A stretch of 64,000 nucleotides of DNA. Origin: Lascolabacillus massiliensis (GTDB lineage Bacteria > Bacteroidota > Bacteroidia > Bacteroidales > Dysgonomonadaceae). Both the position numbers and the translations under genes were made by a program. Location: the NCBI RefSeq assembly GCF_001282625.1, contig NZ_CTEJ01000001.1:620001-684000 (forward strand). The letters run 5' to 3'. Below the pieces are notes generated by a model. That model was not told where the DNA came from and did no database searches. It saw nothing but the letters and a program-made list of their open reading frames with translations. Below are positions 54,171 through 63,055 of this stretch, one piece after another (the first letter of the stretch is position 1; each line of letters opens with the position of its first letter).

Positions 54171-54218
54171 CAAATATATGAAAAATATACAAAAACTGAA
54201 AAAAAAGACATATTTGTC
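54171..54218 (-). promoter_or_regulatory. Promoter region with candidate CRP/FNR-type operator for the NnrS-like gene
   Basis: On the minus strand the -7 element TATATTTG lies at 54178-54171. A short dyad, GACA-N4-TGTC (54207-54218), is centred about 47 bp upstream of the expected start of transcription, near where class II CRP/FNR activators bind. The -7 match is direct; the operator role is inference. Confidence 0.4.
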
Positions 54219-54299
54219 GTAAATTATTTATGACTGAAATTTAGGTGCACTTTCAAAATTGTCGAGCAAGGGTAAATTATAGGAATCAGTAATTGAGTT

Positions 54300-54980
54300 T
54301 TAAAAATAATATGATAAATTAAATTTAATATTGGATTGAACTGAGAGATCATGGGTGTTTTTATCAGGGTAATATGCTTCCCATGTTGTCCATGATCCTA
54401 GATGCACTGTTCGAGTTTTGGCGATGGAATATGACTTTTTTCTGAAGTCAGTTATTGGCAAACTTATTTTCAACTCAGTTGTAACCTTAAGTATTGAAAA
54501 TCTAATGCCTATATTGGGAGAAATTGACATTCCTTTAATTTTATCCCAATATAAATAAATGTCTTCTGTTTTATATGGTAATTCTTCATCATAAACATCA
54601 TATATCCTATGAAAGTCCCATTGGTTATTATACCATCCATAATCAGCATCCAACCCTGTAAATAAATTTAGATGTGAATATGTGTAAAAAGTATAATCAT
54701 AACCGACGCCTATTCCATAAAATGTTTTTTTACGTGTTTCGTTACTATTATGAATGCTTGTTTTTTTTAAAGCCAGTGGTGTGTAAATTTGAAAGGTGTG
54801 TTTGTTATTCAACCTATATCTTAACGACAGTTCAATGGGTTTTAAACTATCTGTAACAACAGAATTAAAATCATAACTGATTCCTATGCCAAATTTGTTA
54901 TTGTTATCTGGCAACTGCTCAGCCTTTGCATATTCTGCAAAAACGATGAAAAGTAATAAGAAAATTGTAATCTTTTTCAT
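54300..54980 (-). CDS. Secreted protein of unknown function, probable outer-membrane beta-barrel
   Basis: The 226-residue product has a clear cleavable signal peptide (hydrophobic 4-16, cut near YAKAEQ). The mature part is made of alternating hydrophobic and aromatic strands such as FGIGISYDFNSV, KTFYGIGVGYDYTFYTY and SPNIGIRFSILKVT, and it ends in FNLSYYF with a terminal Phe, as in small outer-membrane barrels. No Cys pattern or catalytic motif stands out. It has no close partner: the genes on both sides are over 150 nt away. I do not recognise a named family. Confidence 0.7.
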   Translation of the reverse strand: MKKITIFLLLFIVFAEYAKAEQLPDNNNKFGIGISYDFNSVVTDSLKPIELSLRYRLNNKHTFQIYTPLALKKTSIHNSNETRKKTFYGIGVGYDYTFYTYSHLNLFTGLDADYGWYNNQWDFHRIYDVYDEELPYKTEDIYLYWDKIKGMSISPNIGIRFSILKVTTELKISLPITDFRKKSYSIAKTRTVHLGSWTTWEAYYPDKNTHDLSVQSNIKFNLSYYF

Positions 54981-55303
54981 GGAATTATTTTTTTACACTA
55001 AAATGTAATATAATCAAAAATATCAGGCTTGTTTAATTTATATTGAAAGTGGGCTTATTAGTCTTTTTTAAATGTGTTTGTATAAGAAGTCTTTTTATTA
55101 AAATGGAATAAGACCACTTATTTTTTGGTATTTTTATAAATATATAGAATATTTCAATATAGGAACTTAGATTACATAGAATTAACATAAAAACTTATTG
55201 AATTAACAATAATTGTATCTGCTGTACAGAACTAGAAGATAATAATAAAGTTTAAAGTAATTGTCATGAAAATAAATGAACATTATATTCATAACAATTC
55301 TAC
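54981..55303. other. AT-rich gene-free stretch with long-range inverted repeat
   Basis: No gene is supported. AAGTGGGCTTATT (55047-55059) and AATAAGACCACTT (55107-55119) are complementary except for one position. The 47-nt space between them has two copies of an AGTCTTTTT repeat (55060-55068 and 55088-55096). The right arm is followed by ATTTTTT, so it could act as a plus-strand terminator, but no plus-strand gene lies just upstream. Confidence 0.4.
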
Positions 55304-58300
55304 TTAAAGCACAACAGTTTTATAACTGTAAAAATTTACAAGAGATTTATATATAGGGTGCTTTAATAATAATTGAGCATTCCCTACGAGGAAAAGTTGC
55401 TGTCTTGCACGTGTTAATGCAACATTTAACTTACGGTCTACGGTTCCGTCATAATTCAGGTTACACAAATATCTGAATTGTCCCGGTTGATTTATACAGA
55501 AGGAAACAATAATAATATCGCGCTGACTCCCTTGAAAACGCTCTACTGTATCAATCATTATATTCTCATAGTCATCAATCCGAGCTTCTGAAAGCTTGTG
55601 TCTGATAAGAGCAATCTGATTCCTGTATGGGGCAATAATACCAATCTTACTGCTGTCATAAGTTATGTTGTTATCATTATAAACTCTTTGAATTGATTCA
55701 ATAAGTTCTGCAATGATTTCTGCTTCACTTTGGTTAATTTTATTTGATATATTATTGATCTCTTTTCTTTCGGTTGAAAATAAAATAGTTCTCTTCGTAG
55801 CAATATACTTATCATAGAGATTGCCATTTGAATTACTCAACCTCCACTCACCTGTTTGCCAGTCAAGTGCAGGGAAAAGGTTTTCAGAATAAAAATAAGT
55901 TGACGGAAATGCGGCAATTTCATTATGCATCCTGCCTTGGTGAGTGAGCTGTGTAAATGAGTGAGTCCAGCCTTGAGACTTACATCGGCGCAAGAGTCTT
56001 TCGAAAAAAGACTCACGACAATCAGTGATACCGATTTCCTGTAACTGCGTTTCATTTATTCTTGACTTTTCCTCTTCCTGAAGTACGATTGTCGCAAGTT
56101 GATTATGATCACCAATCATTATAAACTTATCAAACAGTGGAAGTAGTCCGATTATCTGAGGTTCCAGTATCTGTGATGCCTCATCAATAATTGCAATCTG
56201 AAACTGTTTGAGTGAAAACAGTTCCATCTTGCCTGTGATAGAGGCAAGTGTCGAAATAAATATACGTGTGTCATTTATTTCCTTTCGAAGTGAATCTCTG
56301 TCCGCAGCTTTTTCTGATACTCTCTGTAATAGTCTGTGCTGATAAGCACTGTCACACGACAGTTCGCTACCCACACGAATATATTTATCGCAATCGCCAT
56401 CGCTGTATCCAAATGCAGCATTAATCGCGCCGCAGAGTTCATCCACAGCGCGGTTAGTATATGCAATGACCATGATATTTACATCAGGCTTTTTGTAATA
56501 TTCCTCAATAAGACGCCTTGCAAAAATTGAAGTCTTGCCTGTACCCGGAGGTCCCACAATCAGGAAATAATCTTCAGCATTTAGAGCTTGATTGATGATG
56601 TTTTCCGGGTAAGAGATATCATTAATATCGGAGTTTTCCTGTTTGATAGCCGAACATTTAGGTTGTTTTATGCCCAACAGTAGCTCTCTTTTCTGTTTAG
56701 ACGAAGAGATAAATTCAAAAAGACTCTTATACATGCTGTTAAGTGATGAGTCGAGTGAATCATGTTCTATTGCCCAAAACTGGTTATCTTCAAAATAATG
56801 CCGATTTTTCTGTTTATATCTAAACCTTACTTCTACTTTTTCAGGTGTTATCTTTACAATTGTGCCTTTCAAGATCTGTTTATTCAGAACAGTGTCATTT
56901 ACATCTTCCCTGGGGTATACAATACAGATATCACCTTCACGGAAATTTACAATATTATTGCCACTCAGATTTTCATCTTCACGGGTGGGTTGAGGTCTGC
57001 TGAAGATAATTGTCATATCATTTGCAGAATCATCAATATTTAGAATTGATAAATCGTAAAGTACATTAAGTGCTTCGGCACGTTCATCAAAGCTACTGTT
57101 CCACAAAGAAGCCATCCCGGTTGGTGTTTCATAATCCATATCTCCTGTTTTTTGATGATATAGCTCGCGGGATACAAATTGTATAAACCTGTAGAAGTAT
57201 ATCCGTTCAATATCACTGCTTTGAGTGAGTACATTCTGAAACCTATTTATTTTATGCTGATAAAAAACAGGAACAGGGTTTTCAGTTTCTATTTCCCGGA
57301 GCATCGATTTGAACATAGATTCAACAGACTCCAACTCACCTGTAATTATTTTATGCTCATTAATAATTATAAGATTACGAAGATTTAGTATGGATTTTTC
57401 AAGATCTCCATCAATATTTGCCTTCCTGATATTTTCTCCTGGATTGTTTCCGGATGCATACAATATAGATGCTTCAACTTTGGCTCTTTTATCATAAAAG
57501 ACACTATCAATCATAAGACGATAAACATAGGTCTGTACTTTATGATTAAGTGTTATTTTGGAGATGTTAAAAGCGGGATAGGGCAAACGGCCCGACTTTA
57601 ACTCAATGATCCTGGTATCATTTGTGATAGGGTTAGTGTAAAGAAGGTCGAGTCTTCCCTGAAATCCATACTTAACACTGAAGAATGATGGTTCAAGGGT
57701 GCAGAAATTTATATTTATCCCCATTTTGGGGAAATCATATCGTACAACACGTTTGATATTATTGAAGAGTTGCTGTGCTCTATTCATGAAACTACGGAAA
57801 TCACTCTCTGAACGGATATCCTCACAACTTGTGTATTCGAATGGTGATTGTTTGAAAGATTTCAGGAATATATTCTCAAAAGATACATTGTCTACCTCCT
57901 CGGCAAACACCAATTCATCAAGGAAGAAGTTGGCAAGATTTCCAAGTAGCAGGTAAGAACGATTTTCCATCTTCTCAAACCTGTTGCGAAAATAGTGTAT
58001 TGGAGAGATAAGATAATCCTGAAAACACTCCGCAATAGCGGAAGCATCAATAAGATAATCTGGTTCAAGAATTATATAGGTTGGTATCAGGAATCCATTT
58101 TGATCTTTATATGAATTTACCAGGTTAAGTTTTGCCCCTTCCCAAAACTGTTCAACTGATGGGGTGAATATATTGTTATCTGGACTGATATCATATCTTA
58201 CAATACAGTTTTTATCATCTTCATTATTAACAAAGCAAATTAAAAGCTTTTTGTCATGATCGATTTTCAATAACTGCACCTGAATGATCTCAGGATCACC

Positions 58301-58321
58301 TAACGATAATTTTATACTCAT
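55304..58321 (-). CDS. Dna2-like protein: N-terminal PD-(D/E)XK nuclease plus SF1 (UPF1-like) helicase
   Basis: The 1005-residue protein has an N-terminal RecB-type nuclease domain (about 90-310): GRLDLLYTN (Asp), RIIELKSG (E-x-K) and HKVQTYVYRLM (Q-x3-Y). A linker region with a small beta-barrel follows (about 480-550), then a superfamily 1B helicase. Helicase motifs are VGPPGTGKTSIFARR (Walker A, about 590), AIIDEASQILEPQ (motif II, about 708), IGDHNQLATIV (III), IIAPYRNQIALIRHKL, VERFQGSQRDIIIVSF (V) and LNVALTRARQQLFLVG (VI). No Cys cluster for the [4Fe-4S] site of eukaryotic Dna2, Cas4 or AddB is seen. It should unwind and cut DNA in repair, replication or defence. It is transcribed alone, divergent from the zinc-ribbon gene. 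Confidence 0.9.
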   Translation of the reverse strand: MSIKLSLGDPEIIQVQLLKIDHDKKLLICFVNNEDDKNCIVRYDISPDNNIFTPSVEQFWEGAKLNLVNSYKDQNGFLIPTYIILEPDYLIDASAIAECFQDYLISPIHYFRNRFEKMENRSYLLLGNLANFFLDELVFAEEVDNVSFENIFLKSFKQSPFEYTSCEDIRSESDFRSFMNRAQQLFNNIKRVVRYDFPKMGININFCTLEPSFFSVKYGFQGRLDLLYTNPITNDTRIIELKSGRLPYPAFNISKITLNHKVQTYVYRLMIDSVFYDKRAKVEASILYASGNNPGENIRKANIDGDLEKSILNLRNLIIINEHKIITGELESVESMFKSMLREIETENPVPVFYQHKINRFQNVLTQSSDIERIYFYRFIQFVSRELYHQKTGDMDYETPTGMASLWNSSFDERAEALNVLYDLSILNIDDSANDMTIIFSRPQPTREDENLSGNNIVNFREGDICIVYPREDVNDTVLNKQILKGTIVKITPEKVEVRFRYKQKNRHYFEDNQFWAIEHDSLDSSLNSMYKSLFEFISSSKQKRELLLGIKQPKCSAIKQENSDINDISYPENIINQALNAEDYFLIVGPPGTGKTSIFARRLIEEYYKKPDVNIMVIAYTNRAVDELCGAINAAFGYSDGDCDKYIRVGSELSCDSAYQHRLLQRVSEKAADRDSLRKEINDTRIFISTLASITGKMELFSLKQFQIAIIDEASQILEPQIIGLLPLFDKFIMIGDHNQLATIVLQEEEKSRINETQLQEIGITDCRESFFERLLRRCKSQGWTHSFTQLTHQGRMHNEIAAFPSTYFYSENLFPALDWQTGEWRLSNSNGNLYDKYIATKRTILFSTERKEINNISNKINQSEAEIIAELIESIQRVYNDNNITYDSSKIGIIAPYRNQIALIRHKLSEARIDDYENIMIDTVERFQGSQRDIIIVSFCINQPGQFRYLCNLNYDGTVDRKLNVALTRARQQLFLVGNAQLLLKHPIYKSLVNFYSYKTVVL

Positions 58322-58352
58322 ATTTTTAGAATGGAAGTAAGAGGACCAAATT

Positions 58353-58383
58353 CAAAAGTACAAAAATAGTTCCTCATGTCAAA
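58353..58383 (-). promoter_or_regulatory. Promoter of the nuclease-helicase gene
   Basis: On the minus strand TTTG (58383-58380), 19 nt spacer, TACTTTTG (58360-58353), 31 nt before the ATG at 58321. A second candidate, TATTTTTG, overlaps just upstream (58368-58361). Confidence 0.65.
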
Positions 58384-58392
58384 CACAAAAGG

Positions 58393-58400
58393 TATCTTTG
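58393..58400 (+). promoter_or_regulatory. Bacteroidota -7 element for the zinc-ribbon gene and uvrB
   Basis: TATCTTTG matches TAnnTTTG, 35 nt before the ATG at 58436. It lies 10 nt from the -33 box of the divergent helicase promoter, so the two may interfere. Confidence 0.55.
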
Positions 58401-58435
58401 TAACTAGATTGAATTAATCACGTTAAGTAAGTTAT

Positions 58436-59248
58436 ATGTCTCAGAAATGCCCTCTTTGCGAAAAAAATAAACCGAAAGAATCTCTGTTTTGTGAAGATTG
58501 CTCAAAAAAGATAAGCTCTGATTTTGAGATTAATATTGATAATAAGGATAAATCGTATAAAAATAATAATATTGTCGCAGAACAATCTGAAGAAGTTGAT
58601 ACTAAGTCATTTCAGGAGAAAAAGAAAGTTGTTGACAAAAAAGAAACAGCTATTCCGAAATATGAGCCGATTGAGAAGAACTACCCAAAAAGTGGTGGAA
58701 AATCAGGCAAGTCATTGTTCTGGATTCTCATTGGAATTGTATTATTAGCTGGTGCATTCTTGATTTACAATAAGACAACTCTTTCCGGAAATCTTGAACA
58801 GAGGGCTTGGGAAAGTGCCTTAAGTGAAAATAGTGTCAGCGGTTATCTGGATTTTATCAAGTCGCATCCTGATGGTAAATATTTTAATGAAGCACAAGAT
58901 GCTTTATTGAAGCTTAAAGAGGATGAGGCAGAGATCTGGGAAAAGTTGAAGCACTCAGACAGTATAAATGAACTTATATACTTTTCCAGGCAGCATGAGA
59001 ATAGTCTTTACATTCCACTTGTCAGAATGAGAATAGACTCGCTCTCATGGGTTTCAGCATTAAGACAAAATAGTACTGAGTCTTATTTAGAATATATTAA
59101 TAACTCAGAAAGTGGATTGTTAAACGGGGATTATATGTCACTTGCTTACAGAAAATATGAGATGTTGTCCAGGCAGACTCTTTCAAACATTGATGAGATG
59201 GATAGCATAGGTGTGACTATAAATGAATCGTTTCCCGGATCACCTTGA
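58436..59248 (+). CDS. Zinc-ribbon membrane protein of unknown function
   Basis: The 270-residue protein starts with a four-Cys zinc ribbon (KCPLC then FCEDC). A charged low-complexity linker follows (about 25-90), then one membrane helix (about 96-113), then an extracytoplasmic helical part with imperfect repeats of the form W-x-S-A-L-x-x-N-S-x-x-x-Y-L. The two repeats, AWESALSENSVSGYLDFI and SWVSALRQNSTESYLEYI, resemble the tetratricopeptide-like YLxxxPxGxxxxEA repeats of Bacteroidota envelope proteins. It is 11 nt upstream of uvrB and probably co-transcribed. I do not recognise a named family; a sensor or scaffold role is only a guess. Confidence 0.78.
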   Translation: MSQKCPLCEKNKPKESLFCEDCSKKISSDFEINIDNKDKSYKNNNIVAEQSEEVDTKSFQEKKKVVDKKETAIPKYEPIEKNYPKSGGKSGKSLFWILIGIVLLAGAFLIYNKTTLSGNLEQRAWESALSENSVSGYLDFIKSHPDGKYFNEAQDALLKLKEDEAEIWEKLKHSDSINELIYFSRQHENSLYIPLVRMRIDSLSWVSALRQNSTESYLEYINNSESGLLNGDYMSLAYRKYEMLSRQTLSNIDEMDSIGVTINESFPGSP

Positions 59249-59259
59249 TTTGAAAATAT

Positions 59260-61269
59260 ATGGAATTTCAGCTTACATCAGAATTTAAACCTACCGGTGA
59301 CCAGCCTGAAGCAATTGCAGCTTTGGTTGAGGGCCTGCAGCAAAAAGTGCCTTACCAGACACTTTTGGGAGTTACAGGCTCCGGAAAGACTTTCACTATT
59401 GCAAACGTAATTAATCAGATAAATAAACCTACACTTGTACTGAGTCACAATAAAACACTTGCTGCTCAACTATACAGTGAGTTCAAGAGTTTTTTCCCAA
59501 ATAACGCGGTAGAATATTTTGTTTCATACTACGATTATTATCAACCTGAAGCATATCTTCCTACTACTGATACCTATATAGAAAAGGACCTATCGATAAA
59601 TGATGAGATAGAGAAACTACGACTTGCAGCTACCTCTTCTCTGCTTTCAGGTAGAAATGATGTGATTGTTATTTCATCTGTATCCTGTTTGTATGGAATA
59701 GGAAATCCTGAAGATTTTCAAAAGACTACAGTGGATGTTAGAATAGGTCAAAAGATTGAAAGGGATAAGTTTTTACGATTACTTGTTAATAGCTTGTACT
59801 CCAGAAATGAAACAGCTGAGTTCGATCGTGGAAATTTCAGGGTTAAGGGTGATACTGTTGACGTGTTCCTTGCATATCATGATTATATTGTCAGAGTGAT
59901 TTTCTGGGGTGACGAGATTGAGAGTGTGGAAACTGTTGATCCGTTGACAGGTGTTACAACTGAGAGAATGGATTCATACCGTATATTTCCTGCTAACCTT
60001 TTTGTAACTACACAGGAGAGGATCAACCGTGCAGTCGATGAGATACTTATTGATCTTGGAAAACAGGTGGAGTTTTTTCAGGAGATTGGGAAGCCTCTTG
60101 AGGCAAAGCGTCTGTATGAAAGAGTTACATATGATGTGGAGATGATAAAGGAGATAGGGTATTGTTCCGGGATAGAGAACTATTCACGATATTTTGATGG
60201 AAGGGAACCTGGTACACGTCCATTCTGCTTGCTTGACTTCTTCCCGGATGATTACCTTACTGTAATTGATGAGAGTCATGTTACAATACCTCAGATACGT
60301 GCGATGTATGGAGGTGATCACTCACGTAAAATAAATCTTGTTGAGTATGGATTCCGTCTCCCGGCTGCAATTGATAACAGGCCGCTGAAGTTTGAAGAGT
60401 TTGAAGCATTGACTCCCGAGATAATTTTTGTGAGTGCAACACCTGCAGATTATGAATTGGAGAAGTCTGAAGGTGTTGTGGTTGACCAGCTGATAAGACC
60501 CACCGGTTTGCTTGATCCTCCAATTGATGTGAGACCTAGTTTGAATCAGATAGATGATTTAATGGAGGAGATTCAGCAGAGAACTGAAAAGGATGAGAGG
60601 GTTCTGGTTACAACCCTTACAAAGAGAATGGCTGAAGAGCTTACTGATTATCTCACTCACAATGGTGTAAGATGTAATTATATACACTCTGATGTGGAAA
60701 CACTTGAAAGAGTAAAGATCATGGATGATCTGAGAAGAGGTTTGTTTGATGTTTTAATTGGTGTGAATCTATTAAGGGAGGGATTGGATCTTCCGGAAGT
60801 ATCGCTAGTGGCTGTTCTTGATGCTGATAAAGAGGGTTTCCTTAGATCACATCGCTCACTGACACAAACGGCAGGCCGTGCCGCCCGAAATGTGAATGGC
60901 AAGGTTATATTTTATGCAGATAAGATTACTCAAAGTATGCAGATGACGATAGATGAGACTAATCGTCGCCGGGAAAAGCAGATGAAATATAACGAGGAGC
61001 ATGGTATTATTCCACAGCAAATTAGAAAAAGTCATGCCTCAGCACTCGGAAAAGAGTATAAATCCACAATTGAGGCAAAAGCATATGTTGAGCCTGATTA
61101 CTCATCACTGGCAGCTGAGACACTTGAAAAATATGCTACAAAAGATGACCTTAAAACTAAAATAGAGCAAACTCGTAAAGCTATGCTCGCAGCAGCTAAG
61201 AAGCTTGAGTTTCTTGAGGCTGCTCAGCTTAGAGATCAATTAGCAATGTTAGAAGATATGTTGAAATAA
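59260..61269 (+). CDS. uvrB: Excinuclease ABC subunit B
   Basis: This 669-residue protein verifies lesions in nucleotide excision repair with UvrA and recruits UvrC. The helicase core has GVTGSGKTFTIANV (Walker A), the beta-hairpin YYDYYQPEAYLPTTDTYIEKD region, TVIDESHVTIPQ (DEAD-like motif II), ATPADYE, RRGLFDVLIGVNLLREGLDL and QTAGRAARN (motif VI). The C-terminal UVR helical hairpin (KKLEFLEAAQLRDQLAMLED) binds UvrC. Length is normal. It follows the zinc-ribbon gene by 11 nt and precedes fhs by 14 nt. Confidence 0.98.
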   Translation: MEFQLTSEFKPTGDQPEAIAALVEGLQQKVPYQTLLGVTGSGKTFTIANVINQINKPTLVLSHNKTLAAQLYSEFKSFFPNNAVEYFVSYYDYYQPEAYLPTTDTYIEKDLSINDEIEKLRLAATSSLLSGRNDVIVISSVSCLYGIGNPEDFQKTTVDVRIGQKIERDKFLRLLVNSLYSRNETAEFDRGNFRVKGDTVDVFLAYHDYIVRVIFWGDEIESVETVDPLTGVTTERMDSYRIFPANLFVTTQERINRAVDEILIDLGKQVEFFQEIGKPLEAKRLYERVTYDVEMIKEIGYCSGIENYSRYFDGREPGTRPFCLLDFFPDDYLTVIDESHVTIPQIRAMYGGDHSRKINLVEYGFRLPAAIDNRPLKFEEFEALTPEIIFVSATPADYELEKSEGVVVDQLIRPTGLLDPPIDVRPSLNQIDDLMEEIQQRTEKDERVLVTTLTKRMAEELTDYLTHNGVRCNYIHSDVETLERVKIMDDLRRGLFDVLIGVNLLREGLDLPEVSLVAVLDADKEGFLRSHRSLTQTAGRAARNVNGKVIFYADKITQSMQMTIDETNRRREKQMKYNEEHGIIPQQIRKSHASALGKEYKSTIEAKAYVEPDYSSLAAETLEKYATKDDLKTKIEQTRKAMLAAAKKLEFLEAAQLRDQLAMLEDMLK

Positions 61270-61283
61270 TTATAATATAATAG

Positions 61284-62948
61284 ATGAAATCGGATATTCA
61301 AATTGCAAGAGAAACGCGTCTGAAACGTATTAAAGATGTGGCAGAAGGAATAGGTATTCCACGTGACGAAGTGATTAATTTTGGCAGGCATATGGCAAAG
61401 ATTCCTGTTGAATTGATTAATATGGAGAAGGTGGATCAAAGTAACCTAATTCTTGTTACAGCTATAACGCCTACCAAAGCAGGCGTAGGGAAAACAACAG
61501 TTTCAATAGGTTTAGCCTTAGGGTTAAACAAAATAGGGAAAAATGCAATTGTTGCTTTGCGTGAGCCATCACTGGGACCGGTTTTTGGGATGAAAGGCGG
61601 TGCTGCGGGTGGCGGATATGCGCAAGTACTACCAATGGAAAATATCAATCTTCACTTCACAGGTGATTTTCATGCTGTTACTACTGCACATAATACTATT
61701 GCTGCATTGCTTGAGAACTATAATTTTCGTGTTCAGGGAACAGGCGATGCCTTAAAGCAGATATTGTGGAAAAGGGTGCTGGATGTTAATGACCGCAGCT
61801 TGAGGTATATTGTTACCGGACTGGGACCGGGAAATGGAATTCCACAAGAGGCAGGGTTTGATATCACAGCGGCATCTGAACTTATGGCGATCCTTTGTCT
61901 ATCAGAGGATGAGGATGATTTGAGAAGACGAATAGAAAATATTCTGTTAGGTTATAAGCAAAATGGCGAGCCTTTTACAGTTAAGGATCTTGGTGTTGCA
62001 GGCGCTATAACTGTTCTAATGAAAGATGCTATACATCCAAATTTAGTTCAAACTACAGAAAACACTCCGGCTTTTATTCATGGTGGTCCTTTTGCAAATA
62101 TCGCCCATGGCTGTAACTCTGTTATAGCAACCAAAATGGCAATGACCTTTGGTGACTATGTTATTACTGAGGCAGGTTTTGGGGCAGATCTGGGAGCAGA
62201 GAAGTTTTTCAATATAAAGTGTCGTAAGAGTGGGTTGCGACCAAAATTATCTGTTATAGTTGTTACTGCTCAGGGTCTTAAAATGCATGGTGGAACTCCT
62301 GAAAAGGATATCAAGGCTCCAGATTTGAATGGGCTGCAAAAAGGACTAGGTAACCTTGAAAAGCATTTGAGCAATCTGGCCTCTTTTGGGCAATCGGTAG
62401 TTGTTGCTTTTAACAAATATGCTTTCGATACAGAGGAGGAGATTGATGCTGTTCGTAAGTTTTGTGAGGATCGCGGAGTCTCATTTGCTGTAAACGAGGC
62501 ATTTACTAAGGGAGGTGATGGTGCCATTGAACTAGCAGAAAAGGTGGTTGAAGCAATTGAGAAAAGGCCTTCGGGTGAATTGAAATTTACCTATAGTGAT
62601 AAAGATGACATTGAAACAAAGATCAATAAAATTGCCAAACATATATATGGTGCTCAAGATGTGGTTTTAAGTGAGACTGCAATTAAGAAGCTCAAGATGA
62701 TTCAGAATACGAATCTGGAAAAAATGCCTGTATGTATAGCAAAAACACAATACTCTTTTTCTGCAGATCCTAACTGGTATGGTGTGGCTAAGGATTTTCG
62801 ACTGAAGATTAATGACTTGGTAATAAATCAGGGATCTGAATTTATAGTTGCAATAGCAGGTCAGATGATGCGTATGCCTGGTCTGCCGGCTGATCCGCAA
62901 GCTAAACGTATTGATATAGTTAATGGAGAAATTGAGGGTTTAAGCTGA
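61284..62948 (+). CDS. fhs: Formate-tetrahydrofolate ligase
   Basis: The 554-residue enzyme makes 10-formyl-tetrahydrofolate from formate, THF and ATP for one-carbon metabolism. Characteristic segments are [20 protein letters not shown] (P-loop), [75 protein letters not shown] and the C-terminal [12 protein letters not shown]. Length is normal. It is 14 nt after uvrB on the same strand and is followed by a terminator. Confidence 0.98.
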   Translation: MKSDIQIARETRLKRIKDVAEGIGIPRDEVINFGRHMAKIPVELINMEKVDQSNLILVTAITPTKAGVGKTTVSIGLALGLNKIGKNAIVALREPSLGPVFGMKGGAAGGGYAQVLPMENINLHFTGDFHAVTTAHNTIAALLENYNFRVQGTGDALKQILWKRVLDVNDRSLRYIVTGLGPGNGIPQEAGFDITAASELMAILCLSEDEDDLRRRIENILLGYKQNGEPFTVKDLGVAGAITVLMKDAIHPNLVQTTENTPAFIHGGPFANIAHGCNSVIATKMAMTFGDYVITEAGFGADLGAEKFFNIKCRKSGLRPKLSVIVVTAQGLKMHGGTPEKDIKAPDLNGLQKGLGNLEKHLSNLASFGQSVVVAFNKYAFDTEEEIDAVRKFCEDRGVSFAVNEAFTKGGDGAIELAEKVVEAIEKRPSGELKFTYSDKDDIETKINKIAKHIYGAQDVVLSETAIKKLKMIQNTNLEKMPVCIAKTQYSFSADPNWYGVAKDFRLKINDLVINQGSEFIVAIAGQMMRMPGLPADPQAKRIDIVNGEIEGLS

Positions 62949-62994
62949 TAATATAATATCAATCAGATATTAGAATTGATAATACAATAGAATC

Positions 62995-63034
62995 GGGAGT
63001 CCCGCTTAATCATTAAATGGGACTCCCTAATTTT
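62995..63034. terminator. Hairpin terminator between fhs and hemW
   Basis: GGGAGTCCC (62995-63003) pairs perfectly with GGGACTCCC (63019-63027). The loop contains TTAAT-C-ATTAA, itself self-complementary. TAATTTT follows on the plus strand. It lies between two convergent genes and may serve both. Confidence 0.75.
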
Positions 63035-63055
63035 ATCATAAAATTAAATAGTTTG

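Noticed and set aside
54141-54173. TTG start at 54173 for the NnrS-like gene, giving 447 residues
   Set aside because: It lies within the predicted -7 element, so it would not be in the mRNA; the ATG at 54140 is used.
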